NCBI RefSeq assembly: GCF_039405155.1
Contig: NZ_CP135049.1
Span: 248,001-312,000 of the forward strand
Reading direction: 5' to 3'
Source of the DNA: Buchnera aphidicola (Taiwanaphis decaspermi)
GTDB taxonomy: Bacteria; Pseudomonadota; Gammaproteobacteria; Enterobacterales; Enterobacteriaceae
Length of the DNA: 64,000 nucleotides
Part shown: piece by piece, positions 27,637-38,140 of the stretch
How the letters are laid out: the number at the start of each line of letters is the position of its first letter
How positions within the stretch are numbered: position 1 is the first letter of the stretch
The notes under the pieces: generated by a model
What the model was told of the DNA's origin: nothing
Database searches by the model: none
What the model saw: only the letters and a program-made list of their open reading frames with translations
Translations under genes and position numbers: made by a program

Positions 27637-29136
27637 TTATTTATTAAGTTTAGATTTACTTAATAAAAATTGAACGATTAAAGATATAGGTCTACCAGTT
27701 GGTTGTACATAACCATTAGAGTTATCCCAAGCAGTACCAGCAATGTCCAAATGAGCCCAGGAATATTTTTTAGCAAAATTAGACAAAAAACAACCAGCTG
27801 TAATAACACTAGCTGAACTAGAACTTATATTTTTTATATCAGCAATATGAGAATTTAATTTAGAATTATATCTATCATTTATAGGAAGATGCCATGCAAA
27901 ATCATGAGTTTTTTTTGAACATTTTAAAATATCTTTAATAAGTTTTTTATCATTAGACATTAAACCTGTATTTTCATGACCCAATGCAACAACACAAGCT
28001 CCAGTTAAAGTAGCAATATCTATGACTATTTTAGGATTAAATTTTTCAACATAAGTCAATGCATCACATAATATCAAACGACCTTCAGCATCTGTATCAA
28101 TTATTTCCACAGTTTTACCTGACATTGTTTTAATAATATCACCTGGTTTTAGAGATTTACCGTCAGGCATATTTTCGCAAGATACTAATACTCCTATAAT
28201 GTTTAAAGGTATTTTTAATTCAACAGCTGCCACCATAATACCAAAAACAGATGCTGCTCCACACATATCATATTTCATTTTTTCCATTGATCTTGATGGT
28301 TTTAAAGAAATACCTCCTGAATCAAATGTAACTCCTTTCCCAATTAAAACAATAGGTTTACTATTTTTATCATTACAACCGTTATATTTAATAATAGACA
28401 TATATGGTTTATTATTAGAACCATTACTTACTTGAGCGTAAGCATTCATATTTAACTTTTTGATTGATTTTTTATTTAAAATAGTTGTTTTTACTTTATT
28501 TTTATTTTTAAAATAATTTGAAGTATATGCTGTTAAATATTTAGGATTGCAAATATTTGGTGGTAAATTACTTATATCTTTACATTCTTTAATTCCTTTA
28601 GAAACAGCTAAAGCATGTAATAAAAAATCATTATTTTTACTAATACTTTGATTTTTTTTGTTTGTATGTAATAAAATTTTTTTAAATGAATAAATTTTTT
28701 TATATTTTTTAAATTTGTTAAAAAAATACTGTGAATTTAAATATTCTTCAACAATAATTCTATTTTTCCAATATGTAGAAATATTTTTAACATTTATTTC
28801 ATTTAAAAAAAATCCTATCTTTTTTAAAGGTTTATATTTTAAATAATTAAAAATGTTTTTTATTATTTTTTTATAACCAAAATAATTTATTTTATTTAAA
28901 TTTCCACAACCCACTAGCAATATTCTTGTAGACAAAACATTAGGTACATTATATAGTAATAATAAATCACCTATATTTCCTGATATTTCATTTTTTGACA
29001 AAATTTTAGAAACATATTTATTACTAATATTATCTATAATTTTAGCATGTGGAGATAAAATTTGTTTTTTAAAAACACCTAATATTAAACAACAATATTT
29101 GTCTAATACAGAAATTTTGTTAATATTAAAATACAT
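27637..29136 (-). CDS. pepA: Leucyl aminopeptidase (cytosol aminopeptidase A)
   Basis: Di-metal M17 hexameric aminopeptidase that recycles amino acids from peptides. 499 residues (503 in E. coli). The N-terminal domain is diverged. The catalytic domain keeps GKGVTFDSGGISLKP, MKYDMCGAA and ATLTGACVVALGH. The family signature NTDAEGRL reads DTDAEGRL, one conservative change. E. coli PepA also binds DNA in Xer recombination and carAB control; whether that is kept cannot be judged. AGAGG lies 10 nt before the ATG. Followed by valS on the same strand. Confidence 0.94.
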   Translation of the reverse strand: MYFNINKISVLDKYCCLILGVFKKQILSPHAKIIDNISNKYVSKILSKNEISGNIGDLLLLYNVPNVLSTRILLVGCGNLNKINYFGYKKIIKNIFNYLKYKPLKKIGFFLNEINVKNISTYWKNRIIVEEYLNSQYFFNKFKKYKKIYSFKKILLHTNKKNQSISKNNDFLLHALAVSKGIKECKDISNLPPNICNPKYLTAYTSNYFKNKNKVKTTILNKKSIKKLNMNAYAQVSNGSNNKPYMSIIKYNGCNDKNSKPIVLIGKGVTFDSGGISLKPSRSMEKMKYDMCGAASVFGIMVAAVELKIPLNIIGVLVSCENMPDGKSLKPGDIIKTMSGKTVEIIDTDAEGRLILCDALTYVEKFNPKIVIDIATLTGACVVALGHENTGLMSNDKKLIKDILKCSKKTHDFAWHLPINDRYNSKLNSHIADIKNISSSSASVITAGCFLSNFAKKYSWAHLDIAGTAWDNSNGYVQPTGRPISLIVQFLLSKSKLNK

Positions 29137-29285
29137 GTGAATTAAACCTCTGTGATATTATTTACAATATTAAAAATATATAAATTGTTTATGTTTATTT
29201 ATGCAATGTAGAAAAAGTTATTGTTAAACATATTATTTTAATTTTTATAACAAATATAGTATAATATAAAATGAGAAAAATAAAA

Positions 29286-29675
29286 ATGTATAAAATCATA
29301 AAAACAAAAAAATCCCCAAAACCAATAGGACCTTATGTTCAAGGTATTGATACAGGTAATTTTATTTTTGTATCAGGTCAAATACCTATTGATGAAAATA
29401 GTGGCAATATTCCTGAAAACATAAATGATCAAACTTATCAAACATTATTAAATATTAAATTCATTATAGAAAAAGCTAAATTAACATTAAATAATATAAT
29501 AAAAACAACAATTTTTATCGTTGATATTAATGATTTAAAACAAATAAATAAAACTTACAATAATTTTTTTAAAGAAAATAACTCAAAATTTCCAACAAGA
29601 TCATGTGTTGAAGTAAATAAATTACCAAAAAATGTTAAAATTGAGATAGAAGCTATAGCTTATAGAAAAAAATAA
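29286..29675 (+). CDS. ridA: 2-iminobutanoate/2-iminopropanoate deaminase RidA
   Basis: Hydrolyses reactive enamine/imine intermediates made by PLP enzymes such as threonine dehydratase, protecting PLP enzymes. The ATG at 29286 gives 129 residues collinear with E. coli (128); an in-frame ATG at 29271 is not supported by alignment. IGPYVQG, SGQIPID, the catalytic Arg in RSCVEV and KIEIEAIA are intact. It sits alone between divergent pepA and convergent deaD. In a symbiont that makes amino acids this detoxification role is plausible. Confidence 0.94.
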   Translation: MYKIIKTKKSPKPIGPYVQGIDTGNFIFVSGQIPIDENSGNIPENINDQTYQTLLNIKFIIEKAKLTLNNIIKTTIFIVDINDLKQINKTYNNFFKENNSKFPTRSCVEVNKLPKNVKIEIEAIAYRKK

Positions 29676-29691
29676 AAAAAATATTTTTTTG

Positions 29692-29710
29692 TATGCCACT
29701 TAGTGGCATA
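29692..29710. terminator. Hairpin between convergent ridA and deaD
   Basis: Perfect 8-bp stem TATGCCAC/GTGGCATA with a 3-nt loop. No good T-run follows on either strand, so it may act more as a 3'-end stabiliser than a terminator. Confidence 0.5.
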
Positions 29711-29736
29711 AAGTAAATTACATAATTAAATATTTT

Positions 29737-31530
29737 TTACTGTTTTTTTACAATTTTGTTAAATTTTGGTTTAAAATTATAAAACTTACGTTTTTTAATA
29801 TTATTATATTTTTTTTTAGAATAATTTATATTTTTATTACTATTTATTAAATTAGTATTATTAAATCTATTATTATTTGTTATTAACTTAATAGTTATTT
29901 TTTTATTCAAAATATTGATATTATTTAATTTTCTTAATGTATTAATTGGAATAGTTTTAGATAATTCGATAACAGAAAAATTTTGATATAGTTTTATATT
30001 ACCAATTTTATAATTATTAATATTAGTTTCATTAGATATAGCTCCAACTATATTTCTTACTTCAACACAATCTTTTTTTCCTATATCAATTCTATATAAA
30101 TTCATATTTTTATATTTTTTTTTGACAATTTTTCTTTTATAATAATTTTGTTTGATTAAATTATTTTTTTTAAAATTACGATTATTTTTATAATTACTTA
30201 TATTAAAAAATTTATCTTTAGAAATTATCAACGGTCTATTTTTTTGTGCTATTTTTAACAAAGCTGCAGCTAATTTTTCAATATTTAATTCATTTATAGA
30301 ATTAATTTTTGGAAGTAATTTTTGATATTCAATTAAATCTTTACTTTTTAATTCTTCTTCAATTTTTTTTGAAAAATTTTTGATTCTTTTTTCACTTATT
30401 TTTTTTAAATCAGGTAATTTTATTTCTTTAATATTTACTTTTATTTTATTTTCTATATTGCGTAATAACCTACGTTCGCGAGGTTCAACAAATAACAAAG
30501 CTTTTCCTTTTCTTCCAGCTCTACCTGTACGTCCGATACGATGAACATATGATTCTACATCCATTGGAATATCATAATTAATTACTAAACTAATACGTTC
30601 AACATCTAATCCTCTTGCTGCTACATCTGTAGCTATTAAAATATCCAAATTACCATTTTTTAATTTTTCTAAGGTTTTTTCTCTTAATGATTGATTCATA
30701 TCTCCATTTAAAGCAGCGCTATTATATCCACTTTTTTCTAAAGCTTCAGAAACTTCTAATGTTAAATTTTTGGTTCTAACAAAAATTATTGTTGCTGAAA
30801 AATTTTCTGATTCTAAAAATCTAATCAAAGCTTCAGTTTTTCTTCCATAAGAAAGCCAGTAAGTTTGTTCAATATCAGGTCTAGTGGTTATATTAGATTT
30901 AATTTGTATTTCACGAGGTTTGATCATAAATCTTCTTGATATTCTGCGAATTTCTTCTGGCATAGTTGCAGAAAATAAAGCTGTTTGATGTTTAGCTGGT
31001 ATCTTAGATAAAATACTTTCTACATCTTCTATAAACCCCATCCTCAACATTTCATCGGCTTCATCAAGAACTAAACCTTTTAACTTAGATAATATTAAAG
31101 TTCCTCTTTTTAAATGATCTAATAATCTTCCTGGAGTTCCAACAACTATTTGTGGTCCTTGTTTCAAAATTTTTAGTTGTAAATCATATTTTTGACCACC
31201 GTATAATGGCAGTATTTTGATGTTTTTTATGTATTTAGAAAATTCTATAAAAGATTTTGATACTTGTATTGCTAGTTCTCTTGTTGGTGTTAATACTAAT
31301 ATTTGCGGGAATTTTAATTTAATGTTAATGTTATGTAATAAAGGTAATGCAAAAGCAGCTGTTTTACCACTTCCTGTTTGAGCCATACCTAAAACATCTT
31401 CACCATCTAATAAATAAGGTATACAAGCTTTTTGTATAGGTGAAGGTGTTACGTAACTCATTTTGTTTAGTGATTTTAAAATAGTTTTTTTTAAACCTAA
31501 TTTGGAAAAAGTTGTTTCTATGTTAGTCAT
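29737..31530 (-). CDS. deaD: DEAD-box RNA helicase DeaD/CsdA
   Basis: ATP-dependent RNA helicase for ribosome assembly and mRNA decay at low temperature; in E. coli it can replace RhlB in the degradosome. 597 residues (629 in E. coli). Q motif, [23 protein letters not shown], and [11 protein letters not shown] are exact. After the helicase core come the dimerisation region and the RNA-binding domain ([21 protein letters not shown]); the basic C-terminal tail is Asn/Lys-rich instead of Arg/Gly-rich. I chose the ATG at 31530: AAGGA lies 11 nt upstream and MTNIETTF aligns with MAEFETTF. Confidence 0.94.
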   Translation of the reverse strand: MTNIETTFSKLGLKKTILKSLNKMSYVTPSPIQKACIPYLLDGEDVLGMAQTGSGKTAAFALPLLHNINIKLKFPQILVLTPTRELAIQVSKSFIEFSKYIKNIKILPLYGGQKYDLQLKILKQGPQIVVGTPGRLLDHLKRGTLILSKLKGLVLDEADEMLRMGFIEDVESILSKIPAKHQTALFSATMPEEIRRISRRFMIKPREIQIKSNITTRPDIEQTYWLSYGRKTEALIRFLESENFSATIIFVRTKNLTLEVSEALEKSGYNSAALNGDMNQSLREKTLEKLKNGNLDILIATDVAARGLDVERISLVINYDIPMDVESYVHRIGRTGRAGRKGKALLFVEPRERRLLRNIENKIKVNIKEIKLPDLKKISEKRIKNFSKKIEEELKSKDLIEYQKLLPKINSINELNIEKLAAALLKIAQKNRPLIISKDKFFNISNYKNNRNFKKNNLIKQNYYKRKIVKKKYKNMNLYRIDIGKKDCVEVRNIVGAISNETNINNYKIGNIKLYQNFSVIELSKTIPINTLRKLNNINILNKKITIKLITNNNRFNNTNLINSNKNINYSKKKYNNIKKRKFYNFKPKFNKIVKKQ

Positions 31531-31898
31531 GTAATACATGTTCCTTTTAATTTTTAATAGGCTAATATACACAACTTTTTGTAATTTTTTTTATTGTACA
31601 TTGCAAACTACTAGCTCTAATTAAAAAATATTATAAAATAATAAGTTATTTTATAAGAATTTATTTATTAATTATAAGTATAATAAATAATAATTAATAA
31701 TTTATAATAAAAAATATGAATTAATGTTCATTAAAAAAATAAATAATTTAAATATTTTTTTTAGTTTATATAAATTAATAATTTTATTCAATAAATATTA
31801 ATAATATTTATTTTTATATAAACAAAATAGCCCTATAAAGAGAGCTATTATGTAGGTAAAATTAATCTTTCAAACATATTTTGTTAACTAAAATATTA
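31531..31898. other. Spacer between pnp and deaD
   Basis: No gene. E. coli has nlpI here; no remnant of its TPR lipoprotein is visible. The stretch contains the pnp terminator hairpin (31826-31849) and otherwise only A/T runs. Confidence 0.6.
31826..31849 (-). terminator. Terminator after pnp
   Basis: Arms AATAGCCCT and AGAGCTATT pair over 9 bp with one mismatch, 6-nt loop, followed on the minus strand by TTGTTTATATAAAAAT. Lies 50 nt after the pnp stop. Confidence 0.6.
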
Positions 31899-33983
31899 TT
31901 ACAAAATGCTATTTTTTAAACTTAAACGTAATCTTCCTTGACGATCTATTTCTAAAACTTTAACTAAAACTTTTTGATTTATTTTTAGAAAATCACTTAC
32001 TTTTTCTACTCTAGTATTAGAAATTTGAGAAATATGAACTAGTCCTTCTTTTCCAATACCAATACAAACAAAAGCTCCAAAATCTACTATACGAGTTATT
32101 TTACCTGGGTATATTTTACCAATTTCTATGTCTGTAGTAATTTCTTCAATTCTTTTTATAGCATGTAAAACTTTTTGAGCAATAGTAGAAGATATTTTTA
32201 TTATACCATTATCTTCAATTTCAATACTTGTACCTGTTTCTTCTGTTAACATTCTGATAACAGAACCACCTTTTCCTATTACATCTTTTATTTTTTCAGG
32301 ATTTATTTTCATAACATGTATTCTAGGAGCAAATTCTGATATATTTCTTCTTGGTTTGTTAATTGCTTGCTCCATAATGTTTAATATATGTAATCTAGCT
32401 CCATGTGATTGATTTAATGTTAATTTTATTATATTTATATTAACTCCTTCTATTTTTATATCCATTTGTAAAGAAGTGATACCTTTTCTTGTTCCAGCAA
32501 CTTTAAAATCCATATCACCTAGATAATCTTCATCACCCAAAATATCAGATAATATAATATATTCATTGCCTTCCTTAAACAAACCCATAGCTATACCTGC
32601 AACAGATTCTTTAATAGGTACTCCAGCATCCATCAAAGATAATGAAGCTCCACATACAGAAGCCATAGAAGATGAACCATTTGATTCAGTAATTTCAGAA
32701 ACAATTCTTATTGTATATGGAAAATCTTCAATATTTGGCATAACAGACAACATACTTTTTTTTGCTAATTTACCATGACCTATTTCTCTACGTTTTGGTG
32801 AACCAACTATCCCTATTTCTCCTACAGAATATGGAGCAAAATTATAATGAAACAAAAAATAATCTATTTTTTCACCTAATATTTCATCTACATTTTGGGC
32901 ATCCCTAGAAATTCCTAATGTAGTAGTAACCAAAGATTGTGTTTCACCTCTAGTAAATAAAGCAGAACCATGAGTTCTAGGTAATATACCTGTTCTAATG
33001 TCCAAAGATCTAATCATATCTTTTTCGCGACCATCAATTCTTATACCATAATTAAACAAACGATTACTAACTGTAGATTTTTCAATATCATAAATTATGT
33101 TTGCTATTTCATATTCATTTAAACATTTATTTTCAGATAAAATAGTTTGAATAGTACTATTTTTAATTTCAATTAATGTTTCTTGTCTTTTTTTTTTATT
33201 AATTATTTTATAAGCTTTATTAATTTTTTTTTCAGAAAGTTCAGAAATACGTAATTTTAACACGGGGTTTACTGATGTTGGAAACCATTCCCAATTTTTC
33301 TGTCCTGCTTCTTCAACTAAAGATTTAATATGATGTATAACTATTTGTTGTTGTTCATGACCAAAAATAATACTATTTAATATTTCTTCTTCTGTTAATA
33401 CTTTAGCTTCTGCTTCTACCATTAAAATAGAAGTATTAGTACCTGAGATAACTAAATCTAATTTACTTTTTTTCATCTCACTTGTACTAGGATTTAATAT
33501 ATAATTTTTATTGATATATCCTATTCTTGCTGCTCCTGTAGGTCCTTTAAAAGGTATTCCAGATAATGATAATGCCGCGGAAGCACCAATCATAGATATT
33601 ATATCAGGACTAACTTCTGGATTTAAAGAAACAACAGTTGCTATTATTTGTATCTCATTTTTAAAATTTTTAGGAAATAAAGGTCTTATAGGGCGATCTA
33701 TTAATCTAGCAATCAGTATTTCATTTTCACTTGGTCTTCCTTCTCTTCTAAAAAAACTACCAGGTATTTTACCAGCAGCATAAGACCGTTCCTGATAATT
33801 AACTGTTAAAGGAAAAAACTTTTGTTCAGTTTGAATAAATTTGTTACCTACAACAGTTACAAAGACTGATGTGTCATTCATGCTTGCCATAACTGCAGAT
33901 GTAGCTTGTCTAGCCATAACACCTGTCTCTAAAGTTACAGTATGTGTACCATATTGAAATTTACGAACTATGGGGTTCAACAA
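31899..33983 (-). CDS. pnp: Polynucleotide phosphorylase
   Basis: Phosphorolytic 3'-5' exoribonuclease, trimeric, part of the RNA degradosome with RNase E. 694 residues (711 in E. coli). Two RNase PH domains (1-~210 and ~310-540) with the catalytic stretch [18 protein letters not shown], then KH (about 553-610, [12 protein letters not shown]) and S1 (about 620-690, [13 protein letters not shown]) domains. Only the last ~20 residues of E. coli are missing. It follows rpsO as in E. coli; RNase E in this window keeps a PNPase-binding-like end. Confidence 0.97.
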   Translation of the reverse strand: MLNPIVRKFQYGTHTVTLETGVMARQATSAVMASMNDTSVFVTVVGNKFIQTEQKFFPLTVNYQERSYAAGKIPGSFFRREGRPSENEILIARLIDRPIRPLFPKNFKNEIQIIATVVSLNPEVSPDIISMIGASAALSLSGIPFKGPTGAARIGYINKNYILNPSTSEMKKSKLDLVISGTNTSILMVEAEAKVLTEEEILNSIIFGHEQQQIVIHHIKSLVEEAGQKNWEWFPTSVNPVLKLRISELSEKKINKAYKIINKKKRQETLIEIKNSTIQTILSENKCLNEYEIANIIYDIEKSTVSNRLFNYGIRIDGREKDMIRSLDIRTGILPRTHGSALFTRGETQSLVTTTLGISRDAQNVDEILGEKIDYFLFHYNFAPYSVGEIGIVGSPKRREIGHGKLAKKSMLSVMPNIEDFPYTIRIVSEITESNGSSSMASVCGASLSLMDAGVPIKESVAGIAMGLFKEGNEYIILSDILGDEDYLGDMDFKVAGTRKGITSLQMDIKIEGVNINIIKLTLNQSHGARLHILNIMEQAINKPRRNISEFAPRIHVMKINPEKIKDVIGKGGSVIRMLTEETGTSIEIEDNGIIKISSTIAQKVLHAIKRIEEITTDIEIGKIYPGKITRIVDFGAFVCIGIGKEGLVHISQISNTRVEKVSDFLKINQKVLVKVLEIDRQGRLRLSLKNSIL

Positions 33984-34091
33984 ATTAACTTCCTTAAAAT
34001 AAAGTTTTAAATAAAAAATTTTAATTTAATATATAATTTATTTTTATATAAATATTAATTATATTTTAACATAATTTAAATTTACATAAAA

Positions 34092-34112
34092 AAAGGCCAT
34101 TTCTGGCCCTTT
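34092..34112 (-). terminator. Terminator after rpsO
   Basis: On the minus strand AAAGGGCCA-GAAA-TGGCCTTT followed by TTTTATG, a GC-rich stem with one bulged base and a GAAA loop. It stands at the position of the E. coli rpsO terminator between rpsO and pnp. Confidence 0.85.
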
Positions 34113-34159
34113 AATTTTTTAATAAAAATAATATTATTTAAATAAAAAAATAATTAATA

Positions 34160-34429
34160 CTATTTACGTAACTGTAATTTGTTAATTATTTCAGTGTATA
34201 TAATCATGTTTTTTTTTTTTAAATAATTTAATAATTTACGACGTTTAGAAACCATTGTTAACAATCCTTTACGACTGCAATAATCTTTTTTATGTATTGC
34301 AAAATGTTTTTGAAGATTATTAATTTTATATGTTAACAATGCTATTTGTACTTTAGTGTTTCCTGTATCTTTTTTTTTATCAAACAATGCAAGATCTTTA
34401 TATTTTTTTTTTATAATATTTAAAAACAT
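34160..34429 (-). CDS. rpsO: 30S ribosomal protein S15
   Basis: Primary 16S rRNA binding protein, 89 residues including Met, the E. coli length. [35 protein letters not shown] and [13 protein letters not shown] match the family. GGGG lies 9 nt before the ATG. In E. coli S15 represses its own mRNA through a pseudoknot that spans the start; I cannot establish an equivalent here. Lies between truB and pnp in conserved order. Confidence 0.97.
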   Translation of the reverse strand: MFLNIIKKKYKDLALFDKKKDTGNTKVQIALLTYKINNLQKHFAIHKKDYCSRKGLLTMVSKRRKLLNYLKKKNMIIYTEIINKLQLRK

Positions 34430-34504
34430 ATTTAAACCCCATGTATCATAATAAAATATAGTAAAATATAAATTTTTTTTTTTCGTATTTAATCTAAATT
34501 AATT

Positions 34505-35419
34505 TTATATAACTTTATAAGGTCTAATATAACCATAAATGTTTATATAAGCTAAACCAACAAAAACATTATCTACATTATTTATTAATTTTATTATTCC
34601 TCGGTAGTATTTATATGAAGATTTAATTATTTGACCTTGTTTAAGCTTTAAATACGAATGTTTATCAATATGAATAACTTTTCTACAATCTATCATGTTT
34701 TCAACAGGTATTAAAAATCTTGAAAACATTTTTTTTAAAAATATATTATATGAATATTTTTTTCTTAAGTATTTCAAATATTTTAAACTAACCATTTTAT
34801 TTGTAGGATAGGAAGAAATCTCTGATCTATGCAAAAAAATTACATGAGCTCCACATTCTAATTTATCACCTATATCATTTATCAAACTACGTATATAAGT
34901 ACCTTTTGAACAAGATATTTCTAAATAAAGTAAACTGTTTCTTCTGTAAAAAAATATACTATATATTTTTACTACTCTTTTTTTTAATTTAATATTTATT
35001 CCTTTTCTTGCATATTTATATAGAGGTATTCCTTTATATTTTATTGCTGAATACATAGGTGGAATTTGATTTATTTTACCAATAAAAGAATATATAACTT
35101 TTTTTAATTTAATATTAGTAAAATAAACATCTTTTTTTGAAATTATTAAACTTTCAGAATCTCCTGTAGGAGTTTTTTCTCCTAACTTTGCTGTAACAAT
35201 ATATTTTTTGTCAGATTTAATTAAAAATTCTGAAAATTTAGTAGATTTTCCAAAACATATAGGTAACATTCCTGTAGCTAATGGATCTAAAGTTCCTGTA
35301 TGTCCAGCTTTATTTACTTTAAAAATATTCTTTACTTTTTGAAGAGTATAATTTGAACTATGACCTTTTTTTTTGTTTATTAACAAAACTCTATTAACTT
35401 TTTTATTAAAAAAAATCAT
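34505..35419 (-). CDS. truB: tRNA pseudouridine(55) synthase TruB
   Basis: Makes pseudouridine 55 in the T loop of all elongator tRNAs. 304 residues (314 in E. coli). The catalytic Asp is in HTGTLDPLATGMLP; KGTYIRSL (RNA binding) is present and a reduced PUA-like C-terminal domain follows. The start overlaps the rbfA stop by 4 bp, so the two are translationally coupled. Same order as E. coli infB-rbfA-truB-rpsO-pnp. Confidence 0.95.
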   Translation of the reverse strand: MIFFNKKVNRVLLINKKKGHSSNYTLQKVKNIFKVNKAGHTGTLDPLATGMLPICFGKSTKFSEFLIKSDKKYIVTAKLGEKTPTGDSESLIISKKDVYFTNIKLKKVIYSFIGKINQIPPMYSAIKYKGIPLYKYARKGINIKLKKRVVKIYSIFFYRRNSLLYLEISCSKGTYIRSLINDIGDKLECGAHVIFLHRSEISSYPTNKMVSLKYLKYLRKKYSYNIFLKKMFSRFLIPVENMIDCRKVIHIDKHSYLKLKQGQIIKSSYKYYRGIIKLINNVDNVFVGLAYINIYGYIRPYKVI

Positions 35420-35811
35420 ATAGATACCTGATATTTATGATTTTTTTTTTTCAATTTATCTTTTTGTATAGTATTTTTAATTAAATTAGATATTTTACAT
35501 CCTTCAATTAAAGAATCATCATGTATAAAAAACAATTTAGGGATAATTCTTAATGTCATATATTTGCTTAATAACATACGAATATATTTACTATATTTTT
35601 GTAAAATATTAATATTTTTTTTAATATTTTTTTTTTCATACAAAAAACTAACAAAAATTTTAGCTTGAGATAAATCCGAAGATAATTTTACATCAGAAAT
35701 AGTAGTATTAACTACTTTAATTTTAGGATCGTTAATATTTTTGTATAAAATATTAGTTATTGTTTTTTGTAATTCGTTTGATATTCTATAAATTCTATTT
35801 TTTTTTTTCAT
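35416..35811 (-). CDS. rbfA: Ribosome-binding factor A
   Basis: KH-fold assembly factor for the 30S subunit that acts on the 5' end of 16S rRNA. 131 residues (133 in E. coli). RISNELQKTITNIL, DPKIKVVNTTISDVKLSSDLSQAKIFVS (split by family convention into two strands and a kinked helix) and LRIIPKLFFIHDDS are conserved. It starts 46 bp after infB and overlaps truB. Confidence 0.94.
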   Translation of the reverse strand: MKKKNRIYRISNELQKTITNILYKNINDPKIKVVNTTISDVKLSSDLSQAKIFVSFLYEKKNIKKNINILQKYSKYIRMLLSKYMTLRIIPKLFFIHDDSLIEGCKISNLIKNTIQKDKLKKKNHKYQVSI

Positions 35812-35857
35812 TTTAATATAAAACTCTATATGTAAAAAAATTATAAAAATTAGAAAT

Positions 35858-37972
35858 TTATTTTATTTCTATTTTTTTAATGACTTCTATTCTATCACCT
35901 ATATTTATATTATTAAAATTTTTTATACTTATACCACACTCTAAATTACTTCTAATCTCTGTTACATCTTCTTTAAATCTTCTTAAAGATTCTAATTTAC
36001 CTTCATAAATAATTTTTTCTTTGCGTAATATACGTATAGAATGATGTTTCTTTATTATTCCATTAGTTACCATACATCCAGCAATAGATCCTAATTTTGG
36101 AGATGTAAAAATACTACGAACTTCAGCTAAACCGATTATTTTTTGTTGATATTCAGGAACTAGTAAACCTTTTACAAATAATTTCATATCATTTAATAAA
36201 TTATATATTACATAATAATAACGTATATCTATGTTTTCTTTTAAAATAATTTTTTTTGAAATATTGTCTGCTTTTACATTAAAACCTAAAATGATAGCTT
36301 TAGAAGCTAATGCCAAATTTACGTCAGTTTCTCTTATGCTACCAACTCCTTTACTAATAATTTTAATTTTTACTTTTTTATCAGATAATTGAACTAATGA
36401 TTCAGATATAGCTTCTAAAGAACCTTGTACATCTGTTTTTAATATAATATTTAATTCCGATTGTTTTTCAATATTAATTTTATCAAAAACATAATCTATA
36501 TTATTATTTTTTTGATTAAAAAATTTTTTTTCTCGAAATTTATTTTTGCGATGTTGAACTATTTCTTTAGCATATTTTTCGTCATTAACAACATTAAAAA
36601 TATCTCCAGATATAGGTACACCAGATAAACCAAGTATTTTTACAGGTAATGAAGGATGTGCATAATTAATTAATTTATTATATTGATTTTTAATATATTT
36701 TATTTTACCATATTCAAAACCACAAAGCATAGTATCTCCTTTCCTTAATACTCCACTTTTTATTAAAACAGATGCTACAGGTCCACTTTTAGCATCCAAA
36801 TAAGACTCAATAACAACACCTGAAGCCATACAGTCATATGAAACATTTAATTCTAATATTTCAGATTGCAATAAAATTGCATCTAACAAATTATTAATAC
36901 CTATACCAGTTTTTGCTGAAATATTTACGAAAATATTTTCGCCACCCCATTCTTCTGAAATAATATTATATTTACTTAATTCATTTTTTATTTTTTCAAA
37001 ATTTGATTGTGTTTTATCAATTTTGTTAATTGCTATTATTATTGGAACTTTTGCTGCTTGGGCATGATGAATGGCTTCAATGGTTTGAAGCATAACACCA
37101 TCATCTGCAGCGATTACTAATACCACTATATCTGTTATTTTAGCACCTCTAGCTCTCATTGAAGTAAAAGCAGAATGACCAGGAGTATCTAAAAACGTAA
37201 TATTTCCATTATTAGTTTTCACATGATAAGCACCGATATGTTGCGTAATACCACCAAATTCTTTAGAAGCTATTTTTGTAGTTCTAATATAATCTAATAA
37301 AGAAGTTTTACCATGATCAACATGTCCCATAATGGTAACTATAGGAGATCTAATTTTTTTTTTAGATGACAAGGAATTTAAACTGATGTTTTTTATTAAA
37401 TCTTGTTCTATTTTATTTTCATTTATTATTTTAACTTTATGACCCATATTTTCAGAAATTTTTTTAGCAATATCTATATTAATAAAATCATTAATACTGT
37501 TTATAGAAATACCCATTTTCATTATATGTTTAATTAATTCACCACTCTTAATTGCCATTTTATTAGATAAATCAACAACTGTTATTTTATTTCTTATTAT
37601 AATGTCTCTATTTATTATTTTTTTTGGTTTTATAAAATTTTGTTTTAATACGTTTATTTTATTTCCTCTGATATTAAAATTCTTATTTTTATTTGTTTTA
37701 AATTTTTTAATTTTAAAATTGTTATTTTTTTTATTTCTTAAAGATGTTGCACGTTTAATAATATTTTTACGTTTATTAATATTACTATGTTTTTTAAAAT
37801 CTCCTTTTTTAGAGTTATTAAAGATAGAAAATATATAATTGTCAGATTTTTTATTTTTCATTAATTTACGAGATATATTTTTAGAATTAGATTCTGTTTT
37901 TCTATATTTTGATCTTAATTTTTTTTTACGAAATTTAGATGTTTTTTTATTATTTATTTTATTATATTCCAT
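35858..37972 (-). CDS. infB: Translation initiation factor IF-2
   Basis: GTPase that brings fMet-tRNA to the 30S subunit and promotes subunit joining. 704 residues (890 in E. coli). The first ~125 residues are an extremely Lys/Asn-rich stretch in place of E. coli domains I-II, followed by an IF2-N subdomain (about 128-185). The G domain starts near 213 with GHVDHGKTS, then DTPGHSAF and NKIDK; domains II to IV follow, ending in the fMet-tRNA binding domain. The N-terminal part is non-essential in E. coli, consistent with its erosion here. Confidence 0.96.
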   Translation of the reverse strand: MEYNKINNKKTSKFRKKKLRSKYRKTESNSKNISRKLMKNKKSDNYIFSIFNNSKKGDFKKHSNINKRKNIIKRATSLRNKKNNNFKIKKFKTNKNKNFNIRGNKINVLKQNFIKPKKIINRDIIIRNKITVVDLSNKMAIKSGELIKHIMKMGISINSINDFINIDIAKKISENMGHKVKIINENKIEQDLIKNISLNSLSSKKKIRSPIVTIMGHVDHGKTSLLDYIRTTKIASKEFGGITQHIGAYHVKTNNGNITFLDTPGHSAFTSMRARGAKITDIVVLVIAADDGVMLQTIEAIHHAQAAKVPIIIAINKIDKTQSNFEKIKNELSKYNIISEEWGGENIFVNISAKTGIGINNLLDAILLQSEILELNVSYDCMASGVVIESYLDAKSGPVASVLIKSGVLRKGDTMLCGFEYGKIKYIKNQYNKLINYAHPSLPVKILGLSGVPISGDIFNVVNDEKYAKEIVQHRKNKFREKKFFNQKNNNIDYVFDKINIEKQSELNIILKTDVQGSLEAISESLVQLSDKKVKIKIISKGVGSIRETDVNLALASKAIILGFNVKADNISKKIILKENIDIRYYYVIYNLLNDMKLFVKGLLVPEYQQKIIGLAEVRSIFTSPKLGSIAGCMVTNGIIKKHHSIRILRKEKIIYEGKLESLRRFKEDVTEIRSNLECGISIKNFNNINIGDRIEVIKKIEIK

Positions 37973-38140
37973 TTATTTTTTTTTCAATTTATTATTAATA
38001 ATTATGTTTTTTAAATAAGATACCAATGTTTTGAATTAACATATTTGTAAATTTATTACAAATAACATTTATAAAAAATTAAGTAATTATTTTAAAAATT
38101 TTATTTATATATTCAAAAATATATATAAATATTATTTTCT

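Noticed and set aside
32566-33783. Plus-strand open frames opposite pnp
   Set aside because: Antisense shadows of a strongly conserved gene.
37602-37838. Plus-strand frame rich in Phe/Leu opposite the infB N-terminus
   Set aside because: Mirror of the poly-Lys/Asn coding strand, not a membrane protein.
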